Part shown: in pieces, positions 37,859 to 48,631 of the stretch | Numbering within the stretch: position 1 is the first letter of the stretch | Layout of the letters: each line of letters starts with the position of its first letter | From: Cellulomonas sp. P24 | GTDB taxonomy: Bacteria; Actinomycetota; Actinomycetes; Actinomycetales; Cellulomonadaceae | Direction of reading: 5' to 3' | Length of the DNA stretch: 64,000 bases | Assembly: GCF_024704385.1 (NCBI RefSeq) | Contig: NZ_JAJDFX010000002.1 | Span: forward strand, 2,790,001 to 2,854,000 | The notes under the pieces: generated by a model | Database searches by the model: none | Seen by the model: only the letters and a program-made list of their open reading frames with translations | Told to the model about the DNA's origin: nothing | Program-made: the position numbers and the translations under genes

Positions 37859-38455
37859 ATGAATCGCATGTCCGTCGCCGAGCGGCGACACCAGCTGGTG
37901 GGGGCTGCTCTCACCGTCGCGCGCGCTCGCGGCATCGACGCCGCGACCGTGCGCGCGGTGGCCACGCAGGCCGGTGTCTCGCTGGGCGTGGTGCACTACT
38001 GCTTCGAGGACAAGTCGGAGCTGCTGCGCGCGGTCGCCGCGGAGGTGCCGGGCGAGACCGCGGCCAGCGTGATCGACGCGCTGCCGGAGCAGGCGACCAT
38101 CCGGGACGCGCTCGCCGTCGCCGTCGAGACGCTGTGGCACGCGATGCGCGAGAACCGCGACATGCGCCTCCTGAGCCACGAGCTGACCGTGGCCGGGCTG
38201 CGCGACGAGGCCCTCGCCGAGGTGGTCCAGGACCAGTACGCGCAGAGCCGGGTGACGGCCGAGCTGTTCCTCCGGCGGATCGCGGAGGTGACCCGGGTCG
38301 AGTGGGTCGTGCCGCTCGGGCCGCTCTGCCGCAGCATGATCGCGGTGGTCGACGGCTACTCGATCGCGTGGCTCGTCGACGGGGACGACGAGGCCGCGCG
38401 AGGCGGGCTGTACGGGTACGTGAGCTACCTCGCCACGCTGACGAGGCCGGTGTGA
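37859..38455 (+). CDS. TetR/AcrR-family regulator
   Basis: A 198-residue repressor-type protein. N-terminal helix-turn-helix: RRHQLVGAALTVARARGIDAATVRAVATQAGVS then LGVVHYCFEDKSELL, the BetI/AcrR recognition pattern. The rest is helical ligand-binding domain. ATG 37859 follows GGGGGGAAC. Stop overlaps the MFS start (GTGA). It probably controls its own operon and the divergent oxidase; the ligand is unknown. Confidence 0.9.
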   Translation: MNRMSVAERRHQLVGAALTVARARGIDAATVRAVATQAGVSLGVVHYCFEDKSELLRAVAAEVPGETAASVIDALPEQATIRDALAVAVETLWHAMRENRDMRLLSHELTVAGLRDEALAEVVQDQYAQSRVTAELFLRRIAEVTRVEWVVPLGPLCRSMIAVVDGYSIAWLVDGDDEAARGGLYGYVSYLATLTRPV

Positions 38456-39678
38456 CCGAACCCCGCCTCCGCGTCGCCACGGCCGGTGGCCTGGGGCGGG
38501 CGCGCCTCGCCGTCAGCGTGGCGTTCGCGGCCCAGGGGTTCGGCTTCGCAGCGATGCTCACGAGCGAGCCCGGGTTCAAGGAACGCTTCGGGATCGACGA
38601 CCTGGCCATCACCCTGGTCATCCTCGGGGTCTGCGTGCTCGCCGGGGTCGGCAGCGCGACGGCGGAGGCCGTCGCCCGTCGGTGGGGGAGCGGACGCGCC
38701 CTCGTCCTCGGTCTGGTCGTTGCCGCGATCGGGATCGGGACCGCCGCGCTCGCTCCGGACCGGGTGCTGTTCTACGTCGGTTTCGGTGTGTACGGCTGGG
38801 CGCTCGGCCAGGTCGACGCGGGCACCAACATGCAGGCGGTCACCCTCCAGCACCGCTACGGGCGGAGCATCCTCACGTCGTTCTACGCCGCGTGGTCGGC
38901 CGGGGGGATCCTCGGCGCGCTGGCGGTCTCCGCGTACGTCGCCGCGCACGTCCCGCAGCGCGACGCCCTCCCGGCCGTGTCGGTCGTGGCGCTCGTCGCC
39001 GCGGTCGTCGTGCACCGACGGGCCTGGCGCGACGGCGCCGAGGACGAGGCCGCCCCGAGCGACGGCGGTGAGGCCGATCCGCGGCCCTTCGTGATCCCGT
39101 GGTCGGGGATCCTCGTCCTCGGGCTGGCGATCGTCGGCTACTACGTCGCCGACACGGCCGTGTCGACGTGGAGCTCGATCTACCTCCGGGACACGCTCAC
39201 GGCCGCGCGGGCGGTCGCGCCGCTCGGCTACGCCGCCTACCTCGGGAGCACCCTGGTCTCGCGTCTCGCCGGGGACGTCGTCGTCCGAAAGTACGGGAGG
39301 GTCGCGGTCGTCCGGGCCAGTGGTGCGCTCGGTGCCGTGGGGTTGCTCGCCGTCGTGCTGACGGGATCACCGGCGGTGGCGATCGCCGGTCTGGCCGTCG
39401 CCGGCCTCGGGCTCGGCGTCGTCGCGCCGCTGTGCTTCGCCGCCGCGGGCGCGCTCGCACCGGGACAGGCCGACGCGGTGATCGCCCGGCTCAACATCTT
39501 CAACTACGTCGGGGCGGTGGTCGGCGGGGTGTTCGTCGGGGCCATCGGAACCGGCAGCTCGCTGCGGGTCGGGTTCCTGCTCCCCGTCCTGCTCGCGGTG
39601 GTCGTCGTGGTCGTCGCGCGGGGCTTCGGCGACAGGACGCCCGTCGCGGACGGTGCACCGGTGGTCGAGGCCGCATGA
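38452..39678 (+). CDS. MFS transporter
   Basis: A 408-residue permease with about twelve membrane helices. AFAAQGFGFAAMLTSEPGFKERFGI and VDAGTNMQAVTLQHRYGRSILTSFYAAWSAGG resemble the FucP/YbjJ-like branch of sugar or fosmidomycin-type MFS carriers. GTG start overlaps the TetR stop, and its own stop overlaps the PLP enzyme start (ATGA), so the three are one tightly coupled operon. Transported compound unknown. Confidence 0.9.
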   Translation: MTEPRLRVATAGGLGRARLAVSVAFAAQGFGFAAMLTSEPGFKERFGIDDLAITLVILGVCVLAGVGSATAEAVARRWGSGRALVLGLVVAAIGIGTAALAPDRVLFYVGFGVYGWALGQVDAGTNMQAVTLQHRYGRSILTSFYAAWSAGGILGALAVSAYVAAHVPQRDALPAVSVVALVAAVVVHRRAWRDGAEDEAAPSDGGEADPRPFVIPWSGILVLGLAIVGYYVADTAVSTWSSIYLRDTLTAARAVAPLGYAAYLGSTLVSRLAGDVVVRKYGRVAVVRASGALGAVGLLAVVLTGSPAVAIAGLAVAGLGLGVVAPLCFAAAGALAPGQADAVIARLNIFNYVGAVVGGVFVGAIGTGSSLRVGFLLPVLLAVVVVVVARGFGDRTPVADGAPVVEAA

Positions 39679-40874
39679 CTGCCAAGGACCAGGGCCGGAC
39701 TCTCGGCGAGCGGCTCGACGCGGCGACCCGCCACCTGCCGGCACCGTTGGCCGTCGTCGACCTCGACGCGCTCGAGGCCAACGCGTCCGACCTGGTGCGC
39801 CGCGCCGGCGGCGTGCCCGTGCGGGTCGCGAGCAAGTCCGTGCGGGTGCGGGCGGTGCTTGAGAAGGTCCTCTCCCGGCCCGGGTTCCACGGTGTCATGG
39901 CCTACTCGGTCCGTGAGGCGTCGTGGCTCGTCGCCCACGGTGTCGACGACGTCCTGGTGGGGTACCCGAGCGTCGACGTGGCGGCGCTCCAGGAGCTCGC
40001 CGCGGACCCTCGCGCCGCGCAGGCGGTGACCGTCATGGTCGACGACGTCGCGCACGTCGACCTGGTGGCGCGTGCCGCCGCCGAGGCCGGCCGGTCGCTG
40101 CACGTGTGCGTGGACGTCGACGCGTCGCTCCGTCCGGGCATCGGGCCGTTCCGGGCGCACCTCGGCACCCGGCGGTCACCGGTCCACACACCGGCCGACG
40201 CGGCCGCCCTCGCCCGCGTCGTGGCGACCCGCGCCGGCGTCGAGCTCCGGGGTCTCATGTTCTACGAGGCCCAGGTCGCGGGGCTGCCGGACACGAGCCC
40301 CGCGGTGCGCCTCGTGAAGCGTGCCTCGGTGGCCGACCTCGCCCGGCGCCGGACCGCCGTGCTCCGCGCGGTCGAGGACGCCGTGGGGCACGAGGTGCCG
40401 CTCGTCAACTCCGGCGGGTCGGGGTCGATCGAGGTCTCGGCGCGTGACCGGGCGGTGACCGAGGTGACCGCCGGCTCGGGGTTGTTCGTCCCGACGCTGT
40501 TCGACCACTACCGGTCCTTCACCCCGCGCCCGGCAGCGTTCTTCGGGCTCGACGTCGTGCGTCGACCGGCGCCCGGCTTCGCAACCGTGCACGGCGGGGG
40601 CTACGTCGCCTCCGGTCCGGCGACCCGCTCGCGGCTCCCGCGCCCGGTGGCGCCGGACGGCCTGCGGCTCACGTCGCGGGAGGGGGCCGGTGAGGTCCAG
40701 ACCCCGCTGCAGGGACCAGGCGCGCGTGGTCTCGAGATCGGCGACCGGGTCTGGTTCCGCCACGCCAAGGCGGGTGAGGTGATGGAGCGGTTCGACGCCG
40801 TGCACCTGGTCCGGGGCGACATGGTGGTCACGACCGTTCCGACGTACCGTGGCGAGCAGCGCGCGTTCGGCTGA
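39675..40874 (+). CDS. Alanine racemase-fold PLP enzyme (D-threonine aldolase-like)
   Basis: A 399-residue fold-type III PLP protein. The N-terminal barrel carries the PLP lysine in VRVASKSVR (Lys54) and the phosphate loop NSGGSGS; the C-terminal domain RVWFRHAKAGEVMERF resembles the metal-binding D-serine dehydratase-like domain, though the His-x-Cys zinc pair typical of that domain is not obvious. Annotated relatives are called amino acid deaminase/aldolase. Likely acts on a D-beta-hydroxy amino acid. Last gene of the TetR-MFS operon. Confidence 0.85.
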   Translation: MTAKDQGRTLGERLDAATRHLPAPLAVVDLDALEANASDLVRRAGGVPVRVASKSVRVRAVLEKVLSRPGFHGVMAYSVREASWLVAHGVDDVLVGYPSVDVAALQELAADPRAAQAVTVMVDDVAHVDLVARAAAEAGRSLHVCVDVDASLRPGIGPFRAHLGTRRSPVHTPADAAALARVVATRAGVELRGLMFYEAQVAGLPDTSPAVRLVKRASVADLARRRTAVLRAVEDAVGHEVPLVNSGGSGSIEVSARDRAVTEVTAGSGLFVPTLFDHYRSFTPRPAAFFGLDVVRRPAPGFATVHGGGYVASGPATRSRLPRPVAPDGLRLTSREGAGEVQTPLQGPGARGLEIGDRVWFRHAKAGEVMERFDAVHLVRGDMVVTTVPTYRGEQRAFG

Positions 40875-40929
40875 CGCACCCGTCCGGGCGGTACCGGGCG
40901 ACCCTGTCGGTTCCGGGGACGCACCCCGG

Positions 40930-40935
40930 TAGCCT
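40930..40935 (+). promoter_or_regulatory. -10 box of leaderless cysS promoter
   Basis: TAGCCT, 6 bases before the cysS GTG at 40942. Confidence 0.55.
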
Positions 40936-40941
40936 TGCTGC

Positions 40942-42405
40942 GTGAGCCTGCGCCTGTACGACACCGCCGCACGTGAGGTCCGGGACTTCGTCCCGCTCGT
41001 CCCGGGCGAGGTGGGCGTCTACGTCTGCGGTGCGACGGTCCAGTCCTCGCCGCACGTCGGTCACCTGCGCCCTGCCGTCGCGTTCGACGTCCTGTCCCGC
41101 TGGCTGGCCCGCAGCGGGTATCGCGTGACCCTCGTGCGGAACGTCACGGACATCGACGACAAGGTGCTCGCGAAGTCCGCCGCCGCCGGCCAGCCGTGGT
41201 GGGCCTGGGCGCTGCGGCACGAGCGGGAGTTCGAGGCGGCCTACGCCGCCGTGGGTGTGCTCCCGTCGACCTACGCGCCGCGTGCGACCGGGCACGTCAC
41301 CGACATGGTCGAGCTCGTCGAGAAGCTGCTGGCCGCCGGCCACGCCTACGTCGCGGGCGAGGGCAACGTCTACTTCGACGTGCGCTCGTACCCCGCCTAC
41401 GGTGCACTGACCAACCAGCGCCTCGAGGACCTCGCCCCTGCGCACGACGGCGTCAACGAGGACGGCACCGGTGTCGACAAGCGCGACCCGCGGGACTTCG
41501 CCCTGTGGAAGGCGCCGAAGCCCGGGGAACCGGCCACCGCCGCGTGGCCGACCCCGTTCGGTCGGGGGCGTCCCGGCTGGCACCTCGAGTGCTCGGCGAT
41601 GGCGCAGCGGTACCTCGGTGACACGTTCGACATCCACGGCGGCGGGCTCGACCTGAGGTTCCCGCACCACGAGAACGAGCAGGCGCAGTCGCGGGCCGCC
41701 GGTGTCGACTTCGCGCGCTACTGGCTGCACAGCGCCTGGGTCACGCAGGGCGGCACCAAGATGAGCAAGTCGCTCGGCAACGGTCTGCTGGTCGCCGAGG
41801 TGCTCGCACGCACGCGGGCCGCCGCACTGCGCTACGTGCTGGCGTCGGTGCACTACCGGTCGATGGTCGAGTGGTCCGACGACACCCTGACCGAGGCCGA
41901 GGCCATCTGGGACCGTCTCGCCGGGTTCGTCGAGCGGGCGACCGAGCGCCTGGGTGACGTCGCCGAGGCCGAGATCGCCGAGGTGCCCCTGCCGGCCGAG
42001 TTCACGGCGGCGATGGACGACGACCTCAACGTCTCCGTGGCCCTGGCCGTCGTCCACGAGCACCTGCGCGCCGGCAACTCCGCGCTCGCCGACGGCGAGC
42101 TGACCGACGCACGTCGCCACCTCGTCGTCCTGCGTGCCATGCTCGACGTGCTCGGGCTCGACCCGGGGAGCGCGCAGTGGGCGACCCGCGGGGACGATCT
42201 GCGCTACGCCGAGGCGCTCGGAGCCGTGGTCGCGGCCGAGCTCGCGGCCCGCGCCGAGGCCAGGGCCGCACGTGACTTCGCGACCTCGGACGCGATCCGC
42301 GACCGCTTGGCCGCAGCAGGCATCCTCGTGGAGGACTCGCCCACAGGCGCACGATGGTCGCTCGCAGCCGTGGCTGCACCGACCCAGACGAAGGACGAGG
42401 ACTGA
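40942..42405 (+). CDS. cysS: Cysteinyl-tRNA synthetase
   Basis: A 487-residue class I synthetase. Zinc-binding starts at VYVCGATVQ (Cys29) and continues with WHLECSAMA and [15 protein letters not shown]; the HIGH motif is HVGH (38-41) and the KMSKS loop TKMSKSLGN is near 272. The length and full C-terminal domain separate it from MshC, the mycothiol paralogue of about 410 residues. In mycobacteria cysS follows ispF directly; here 7.5 kb intervene. Stop overlaps rlmB. Confidence 0.96.
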   Translation: MSLRLYDTAAREVRDFVPLVPGEVGVYVCGATVQSSPHVGHLRPAVAFDVLSRWLARSGYRVTLVRNVTDIDDKVLAKSAAAGQPWWAWALRHEREFEAAYAAVGVLPSTYAPRATGHVTDMVELVEKLLAAGHAYVAGEGNVYFDVRSYPAYGALTNQRLEDLAPAHDGVNEDGTGVDKRDPRDFALWKAPKPGEPATAAWPTPFGRGRPGWHLECSAMAQRYLGDTFDIHGGGLDLRFPHHENEQAQSRAAGVDFARYWLHSAWVTQGGTKMSKSLGNGLLVAEVLARTRAAALRYVLASVHYRSMVEWSDDTLTEAEAIWDRLAGFVERATERLGDVAEAEIAEVPLPAEFTAAMDDDLNVSVALAVVHEHLRAGNSALADGELTDARRHLVVLRAMLDVLGLDPGSAQWATRGDDLRYAEALGAVVAAELAARAEARAARDFATSDAIRDRLAAAGILVEDSPTGARWSLAAVAAPTQTKDED

Positions 42406-43463
42406 TGGCAGGCAACTCCCAGCGTCGCGGGGCGACCCGCAAGCCCGGGTCGAAGAAGGGCGCCAAGGTCGGGTCCGGCGGCCAGGGCCGGCAGGCCCTC
42501 GAGGGTCGCGGGCCCACCCCGAAGGCCACCGAGCGCCCGTACCACCCGGCCGCCAAGCGCCAGGCCGCGGTCGAGCGCGCCGCGCAGACCGGCACGGCAC
42601 GGACCGGACCGGCACGAGCAGGTGCCGCACGGGCCGCCTCCACGGGCGGACCGCGGACGGTGCCCGGGCGGGCGTCACGCGGCGCCGGCGGGTCGAAGAA
42701 CGGCAAGGGCGTCAGCGCGACCCACGAGATCGTCACCGGGCGCAACTCGGTCGTCGAGGCGCTCCGGGCCGGCATCCCGGTCGCCACGGTGTACCTGGCC
42801 AGCCGGCTCGAGTCGGACGACCGCACGCGCGAGATCCTCGCCGCCGTCACCGAGCGCGGGTACCCGCTGCTCGAGATGACCAAGCCCGAGCTCGACCGCC
42901 TCACGGACGGCGCGGTCCACCAGGGCGTCGCGATCCAGGTGCCGCCCTACGCGTACGCCGACTCCGAGGACCTCCTCGACCTGGCCGAGGCGTCCGGGAC
43001 GGCCCCGCTGGTGGTGGCGCTCGACGGCGTGACCGACCCGCGCAACCTCGGTGCCGTGCTGCGGTCCGCCGGGGCGTTCGGTGCGCACGGCGTGATCGTG
43101 CCCGAGCGTCGTGCCGCCGGGGTGACCGCGGCGGCGTGGAAGGTCTCGGCCGGTGCCGCGGCGCGCGTCCCGGTCGCCCGGGTCACGAACCTCGTGCGGA
43201 CCCTCGACGCGTACCGGTCGGCCGGGTGCTACGTCGTCGGCCTGGACGGTGGCGGTGACGTGCCGATCGGGGAGCTGCCGTTCGCGACCGATCCGCTCGT
43301 GCTCGTCGTGGGCTCGGAGGGCAAGGGGCTGTCCCGGCTGGTCCGGGAGCACTGCGACGCGATCGCGTCGATCCCGATCGCCTCCGCCGTCGAGTCGCTC
43401 AACGCCGGTGTCGCGGCCGGTATCGCGTTGTACGAGGTGGCACGGCGCCGGCGCCAGGCCTGA
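42405..43463 (+). CDS. rlmB: 23S rRNA 2'-O-methyltransferase (RlmB-like)
   Basis: A 352-residue SPOUT (TrmH-type) methyltransferase. The first 100 residues are a basic, Gly/Ala/Lys/Arg-rich tail likely to bind RNA; residues about 105-180 form the substrate-binding domain (EIVTGRNSVVEAL), and the catalytic knot has DGVTDPRNLGAVLRSAGAFG, VVGSEGKGLSRL and SIPIASAVESLNAGVAAGIALYE. Family members methylate G2251 of 23S rRNA. ATG overlaps the cysS stop. Confidence 0.93.
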   Translation: MAGNSQRRGATRKPGSKKGAKVGSGGQGRQALEGRGPTPKATERPYHPAAKRQAAVERAAQTGTARTGPARAGAARAASTGGPRTVPGRASRGAGGSKNGKGVSATHEIVTGRNSVVEALRAGIPVATVYLASRLESDDRTREILAAVTERGYPLLEMTKPELDRLTDGAVHQGVAIQVPPYAYADSEDLLDLAEASGTAPLVVALDGVTDPRNLGAVLRSAGAFGAHGVIVPERRAAGVTAAAWKVSAGAAARVPVARVTNLVRTLDAYRSAGCYVVGLDGGGDVPIGELPFATDPLVLVVGSEGKGLSRLVREHCDAIASIPIASAVESLNAGVAAGIALYEVARRRRQA

Positions 43464-43482
43464 GCCCGGCAGCCTTCGGGAG

Positions 43483-43516
43483 GATGGCGCCGTCACTGCG
43501 GGACGACGGCGCCATC
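43483..43516 (+). terminator. Terminator after rlmB
   Basis: GATGGCGCCGTC (43483-43494) pairs perfectly with 43505-43516 around a 10-base loop, between convergent rlmB and the DUF4032 gene. Confidence 0.7.
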
Positions 43517-43576
43517 ACCCCCCAGGCCGATGCCGTCACCCAGGGGTGACGCAGCCGACCACCGGGGGCAGCGCCG

Positions 43577-44821
43577 TCACTCCAGGAGGACGGGGAACGC
43601 CTCGGTGTCGACCCCGAGCACGGCGCGCTCGTCGGGCCGCCCGGGGAGGATCGTGGCGACGTAGCTCGCGGCCGCCTCGGACATCGGGACGTCCCGACCC
43701 TGCTGCTCCGAGAGGTACCAGCGGTGGTCGAGGAGCTCGTGGAACACCTGCGCGGGCTCGAGCTTGCCACGGAACTCGCGGGGCACGGCGCGCACCGCGG
43801 GCTCGAACACCGTGGTGAGCCAGTCGTGGGCCACGAACTCCTCGTCCTCGCCCTGGCGGTCCTGGTCGGCCGCGTACGTGTCGAGGTCGTTGAGCAGGCG
43901 CCGCGCCTGGTTCTCCTGCACGTCGAGGCCGGTCAGGCGCATGAGCCGGCGGGAGTGGTGGCCCGCGTCGACGACCTTGGGCTGGATGCGCAGCGAAGTG
44001 CCGTCCACGTCCGTCGTGATGTCGAGCTCGCCGACGTCGAAGCCGAGGTTGTTCAGCCGTTCGATGCGCGCGGCGACCCGCCAACGGTCGTGGGCGTCGA
44101 ACATCTCGACGTCGGTCAGCGCGGTCCACAGGTCGCAGTAGCGCTCGACGAGCATCTCGCCGATCGCGACCGCGTCCGCCGACTCCTCGAGGAACTCGCC
44201 CGCCTGGAGGTCCATGAGCTCGCCGATGATGTTCACCCGGGCGATCTCGAGGTCGTAGTTGCGCTGCCCTGCCGAGAGTCGCTGGTGCAGGTCCCCGGTC
44301 TCGGCGTCGACGAGGTACGCCGCGAACGTCTCGGCGTCGCGCCGGAACAGGGTGTTCGAGAGCGAGACGTCACCCCAGTAGAAGCCGACCAGGTGGAGCC
44401 GGACGAGCAGGACCGCCAGGGCGTCGATGAGTCGGGTGGCGGTGTCGGCCCGCAGGGCCTGGCTGAACAGGGCGCGGTACGGGAGCGAGAACTGCAGGTG
44501 CTCGGTGATCAGGCAGGCCTCGAGCGGCTCACCCTCGCTGTCCGTCCGCCCGGTGACGACACCGACGGGGACGACGCTCGGGACGTCGATCCGCCCGAGC
44601 TGACGCAGGAGCTCGTACTCCCGGTAGGCGACCGACTCGCCGATCTCCTTGACCGCGATCACCCGGCCGGAGAGCTTGACGAACCGGACGATGTGCCGGG
44701 AGATGCCGCGAGGCAGCGCGGCGAGGACCTCGGCGGGCCACTCCTCGAGAGGGTGGTCCCACGGGAGGTCGAGGAGAGCGGGGTCGAGCGACGCCGCGGT
44801 GATCTGGAGGCTCTGGGCCAT
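43577..44821 (-). CDS. DUF4032 family, kinase-like protein
   Basis: A 414-residue protein. The N-terminal two thirds have a lipopolysaccharide-kinase-like fold: VIAVKEIGE could be the ATP-lysine strand, YREYELLRQLGRIDVPSVVPVGVV the following helix and strand, and GFYWGDVSLSNTLFRRD matches the catalytic GDxxxxN loop; VDAETGDL resembles the metal-binding D-E/G strand. The remaining DUF4032 domain is unassigned. ATG 44821 has AGGAAGGA upstream. It follows the msiK-like gene on the same strand, a frequent actinobacterial pairing. Substrate unknown. Confidence 0.85.
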   Translation of the reverse strand: MAQSLQITAASLDPALLDLPWDHPLEEWPAEVLAALPRGISRHIVRFVKLSGRVIAVKEIGESVAYREYELLRQLGRIDVPSVVPVGVVTGRTDSEGEPLEACLITEHLQFSLPYRALFSQALRADTATRLIDALAVLLVRLHLVGFYWGDVSLSNTLFRRDAETFAAYLVDAETGDLHQRLSAGQRNYDLEIARVNIIGELMDLQAGEFLEESADAVAIGEMLVERYCDLWTALTDVEMFDAHDRWRVAARIERLNNLGFDVGELDITTDVDGTSLRIQPKVVDAGHHSRRLMRLTGLDVQENQARRLLNDLDTYAADQDRQGEDEEFVAHDWLTTVFEPAVRAVPREFRGKLEPAQVFHELLDHRWYLSEQQGRDVPMSEAAASYVATILPGRPDERAVLGVDTEAFPVLLE

Positions 44822-44889
44822 CCCGGTCCTTCCTGGTGACACACGGGTGCGCCGGCGCCCGTCGGGTCCTGCCGGGCCCCTGGACACCG

Positions 44890-44938
44890 CGAGGGGCGGG
44901 TTCGGCTCGCAGCCGTCCCCGCCCCTCGTCGAGCGTAC
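44890..44938 (-). terminator. Terminator after msiK-like gene
   Basis: CGAGGGGCGGG (44890-44900) and CCCGCCCCTCG (44928-44938) are complementary around a 27-base loop, just past the ATPase stop at 44948. Confidence 0.55.
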
Positions 44939-44947
44939 GCGATGGTG

Positions 44948-46081
<1,134 letters not shown>

Positions 46082-46143
46082 GGCAGGTAGATCCCTTCAC
46101 CGGCAGGTACGTGCCGGACGATCCGTCGTGAATGGGAGTGTCA

Positions 46144-46161
46144 GGTGTCGACCTCGACACC
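46144..46161. promoter_or_regulatory. Candidate operator upstream of msiK
   Basis: GGTGTCGA, spacer CC, TCGACACC: a perfect 8-bp inverted repeat 63 bases before the ATPase start. Size and symmetry suit a LacI-family or similar sugar-responsive repressor. Confidence 0.45.
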
Positions 46162-46247
46162 GACACGGGCGACCCGTCCCGGGAGGTCGGGGGCGTCCGT
46201 GCGACGGGTCCATGGTGCCACACCGGTGCCGATCGCGGTGAGGATCG

Positions 46248-48533
46248 TCACATCGGGCCGTCGACGAGGAGGTCCGCCAGCCTCAGCAGCACCGCCGCGA
46301 GCCCGTCGGGATCGTCGACCCTGAACCGTGCCGCGGTGTCGCCGGGACCCACCCGCACCGTGACGTCCTCCGGGCGGAGCGTGCGGAAGGCGCGCTCGTC
46401 GGTGACGTCGTCACCCGCGTAGAACAGGGCACGGGCGCCCAGGTCGTGCCTCAGGCCGGCGAGGGCGTCGCCCTTCGTGACGGTGAGGACCGCGAGCTCG
46501 ACGACGTCCTTCCCGTGCATCGCGTCGACCCCGGGGCGGTCTCCGAGCGCGAGCGCCGCGGCGGTGAGCCGCGCGGCCACGTCCGGGTCGCAGCCGCGGG
46601 TGTGCAGGACGGCCGAGGCCGGCTTGCTCTCGACGCGTGCGGTGGTGCCGGCGACCAGCGCGGTCAGCCCCGCACGCAGCTCCTCGAGCAGGGCCGCCGC
46701 CGCAGGCTCGAGGACCAGGTCCTCGCGGTGCAGCGTCCCGTCCTCCCAGCGCGCACGCTCGGCGCCGTGGCTCCCGACCAGCACCGTGCCGTCGGGCACC
46801 TCCGCCTTGTCGGCGAGGTCGGCGACCCCGCGACCGGAGACGAGGGCGAGCCGGACGCCCGGATGGGCGCCCAGGCGTGCGAGGGCCGTCACGGCCTCAG
46901 GAAGCGCGCGGCTGCCCTCCGGGTCGTCACGCAGGGGGGCGAGGGCGCCGTCGAAGTCGAGCGCCACGAGCACGGGGCCGCCGTCGTGGGCCGTCTGCGC
47001 GAACCCCGTCAGGGCGGCGTCGAGCGGCGACGCCGGTGCGGCCGGGCCTGCGGGCACGGCGACCCGCGCCGGCACGGCCGTCAGGACCGCGAGGAACTCG
47101 GAGGACCACATCGCGACGTCGTGCTCGAGGACGTTGCGGCGCAGCCGACGCATGCGCTTGCGGGACTCCCGCGGGTCCAGGTGCGCGGCGTAGGTGATCG
47201 CGTCCTTGAGCCCGTCGATGTCGTGCGGGTTCACGAGGATCGCCCCGGCGAGCTGGTCGGCCGCGCCGGTGAACTCGCTCAGGACGAGAGCACCGCGCTC
47301 GTCCGACCGCGCGGCGACGTACTCCTTCGCGACCAGGTTCATGCCGTCGCGCAACGCGGTCACGAGCATGACGTCCGCCGCGAGGTAGAGCGCCGCCATC
47401 TCCTCCATCGGGTAGGAGTGGTGCATGTAGTGGATCGCGGCGTGCCCGAGCGCCCCGAACTCGCCATTGACCCGGCCGACGAGCAGCTCGACGTCCTCGC
47501 GGAGCTGCTGGTACGCGCTGACGTTCTCGCGGCTCGGGCTGGCGACCTGGACGAGGGTGGCCTCGGGCACCTGCAGCCGATCGTCCCGCAGGAGCTCGCC
47601 GAACGCCTTCATCCGGTGGCGGATGCCCTTGGTGTAGTCGAGGCGGTCCACGCCGAGGAGCAGGACGGTGGGGTCGCCCAGCTCGCGGCGGATCTCGCGG
47701 GCCCGCTGCTGGACCTCCGCCGTGCGGGCGAGGGCGTCGAAGCGCGCCGAGTCGATCGAGATGGGGAACGCGGCGGCCCGGACGTGGCGGGTCGCGGGGC
47801 GTGCGGCTGTCGTCCCGTGGTGCGGTGCCTGGTGCGCCGCGGCGGCGTCGTCGTGATCGTCGGTCGGCACGGTGATGACCTGACCGCGCGTCGACAGGTC
47901 CGTCAGCCGACGGACCGAGCGGACGAAGTTCGCGGCGTCGCCGACCCGCTGGAACCCGATGAGGTCGGCCCCGAGCAGACCGTCGACGACCTGCTTGCGC
48001 CACGGCAGCTGGCTGAAGATCTCGACGGCGGGGAACGGGACGTGGAGGAAGAACCCGATCCGGAGGTCCGGCCGTGCCGCGCGGAGCATCGCCGGGACGA
48101 GCTGGAGCTGGTAGTCGTGGACCCAGACCACGGCCCCCTCGGCGGCGTGGGAGGCGGCGGCGTCGGCGAAGCGCTGGTTGACCCTGCGGTACGCGTCCCA
48201 CCACTGCCGGTGGAACGTCGGCGGTGTGATGACGTCGTGGTACAGCGGCCAGAGGGTGTCATTCGAGAACCCCTCGTAGTAGTCCTCGAGGTCGGCGGTG
48301 CTCAGCTCGACCGGGACGAGCCGCATGCCGTCGGAGTCGAACGGCGCGAGCTCGACGTCGGTGGCACCCGACCATCCGACCCACGCACCCGACGACTCCT
48401 GCATGACGGGCCAGAGAGCGGTCACGAGGCCACCTGGCGACCGGCTCCAGGTGTGTGAACCGTCCTCCGCGATCGTGAGGTCCATGGGCATTCGGTTCGC
48501 TACGACGAGGAAGTCATCACCGTCAACGGGCAC
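46248..48533 (-). CDS. otsA-otsB: Fused trehalose-6-phosphate synthase / phosphatase
   Basis: A 761-residue bifunctional protein. Residues 1 to about 480 are a GT20 OtsA domain ([57 protein letters not shown]). Residues about 505-761 are a HAD-type OtsB phosphatase: motif I reads [10 protein letters not shown] instead of DFDGTL, motif II LVSGR, motif IV GDDVTDE. The pair makes trehalose from UDP-glucose and glucose 6-phosphate. A 25-residue insertion rich in His/Ala lies in the synthase half near residue 225. GTG 48533 has AAGGAG upstream; the nearby ATG at 48540 is out of frame. Confidence 0.94.
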   Translation of the reverse strand: MPVDGDDFLVVANRMPMDLTIAEDGSHTWSRSPGGLVTALWPVMQESSGAWVGWSGATDVELAPFDSDGMRLVPVELSTADLEDYYEGFSNDTLWPLYHDVITPPTFHRQWWDAYRRVNQRFADAAASHAAEGAVVWVHDYQLQLVPAMLRAARPDLRIGFFLHVPFPAVEIFSQLPWRKQVVDGLLGADLIGFQRVGDAANFVRSVRRLTDLSTRGQVITVPTDDHDDAAAAHQAPHHGTTAARPATRHVRAAAFPISIDSARFDALARTAEVQQRAREIRRELGDPTVLLLGVDRLDYTKGIRHRMKAFGELLRDDRLQVPEATLVQVASPSRENVSAYQQLREDVELLVGRVNGEFGALGHAAIHYMHHSYPMEEMAALYLAADVMLVTALRDGMNLVAKEYVAARSDERGALVLSEFTGAADQLAGAILVNPHDIDGLKDAITYAAHLDPRESRKRMRRLRRNVLEHDVAMWSSEFLAVLTAVPARVAVPAGPAAPASPLDAALTGFAQTAHDGGPVLVALDFDGALAPLRDDPEGSRALPEAVTALARLGAHPGVRLALVSGRGVADLADKAEVPDGTVLVGSHGAERARWEDGTLHREDLVLEPAAAALLEELRAGLTALVAGTTARVESKPASAVLHTRGCDPDVAARLTAAALALGDRPGVDAMHGKDVVELAVLTVTKGDALAGLRHDLGARALFYAGDDVTDERAFRTLRPEDVTVRVGPGDTAARFRVDDPDGLAAVLLRLADLLVDGPM

Positions 48534-48619
48534 CAGGCATCAGCTCCTTGGGGTTTTCTTGAGGCTACCGTGCCCGTCTGCTGACCGCGCGGTTGCGGCT
48601 GTTCCCGAGGCCGGGCGGC

Positions 48620-48625
48620 TAGCGT
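48620..48625 (+). promoter_or_regulatory. -10 box of kinase gene promoter
   Basis: TAGCGT, 6 bases before the ATG at 48632; GAGG lies in the gap, but leaderless start is the simplest reading. Confidence 0.5.
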
Positions 48626-48631
48626 GAGGCC

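Noticed and set aside
33352-40874. Accessory block as a prophage or integrative element
   Set aside because: No integrase, transposase, attachment repeats or tRNA boundary seen; only a change in gene order.
40942-42405. cysS as MshC (mycothiol ligase)
   Set aside because: 487 residues with the full CysS C-terminal domain and place beside rlmB; MshC is shorter.
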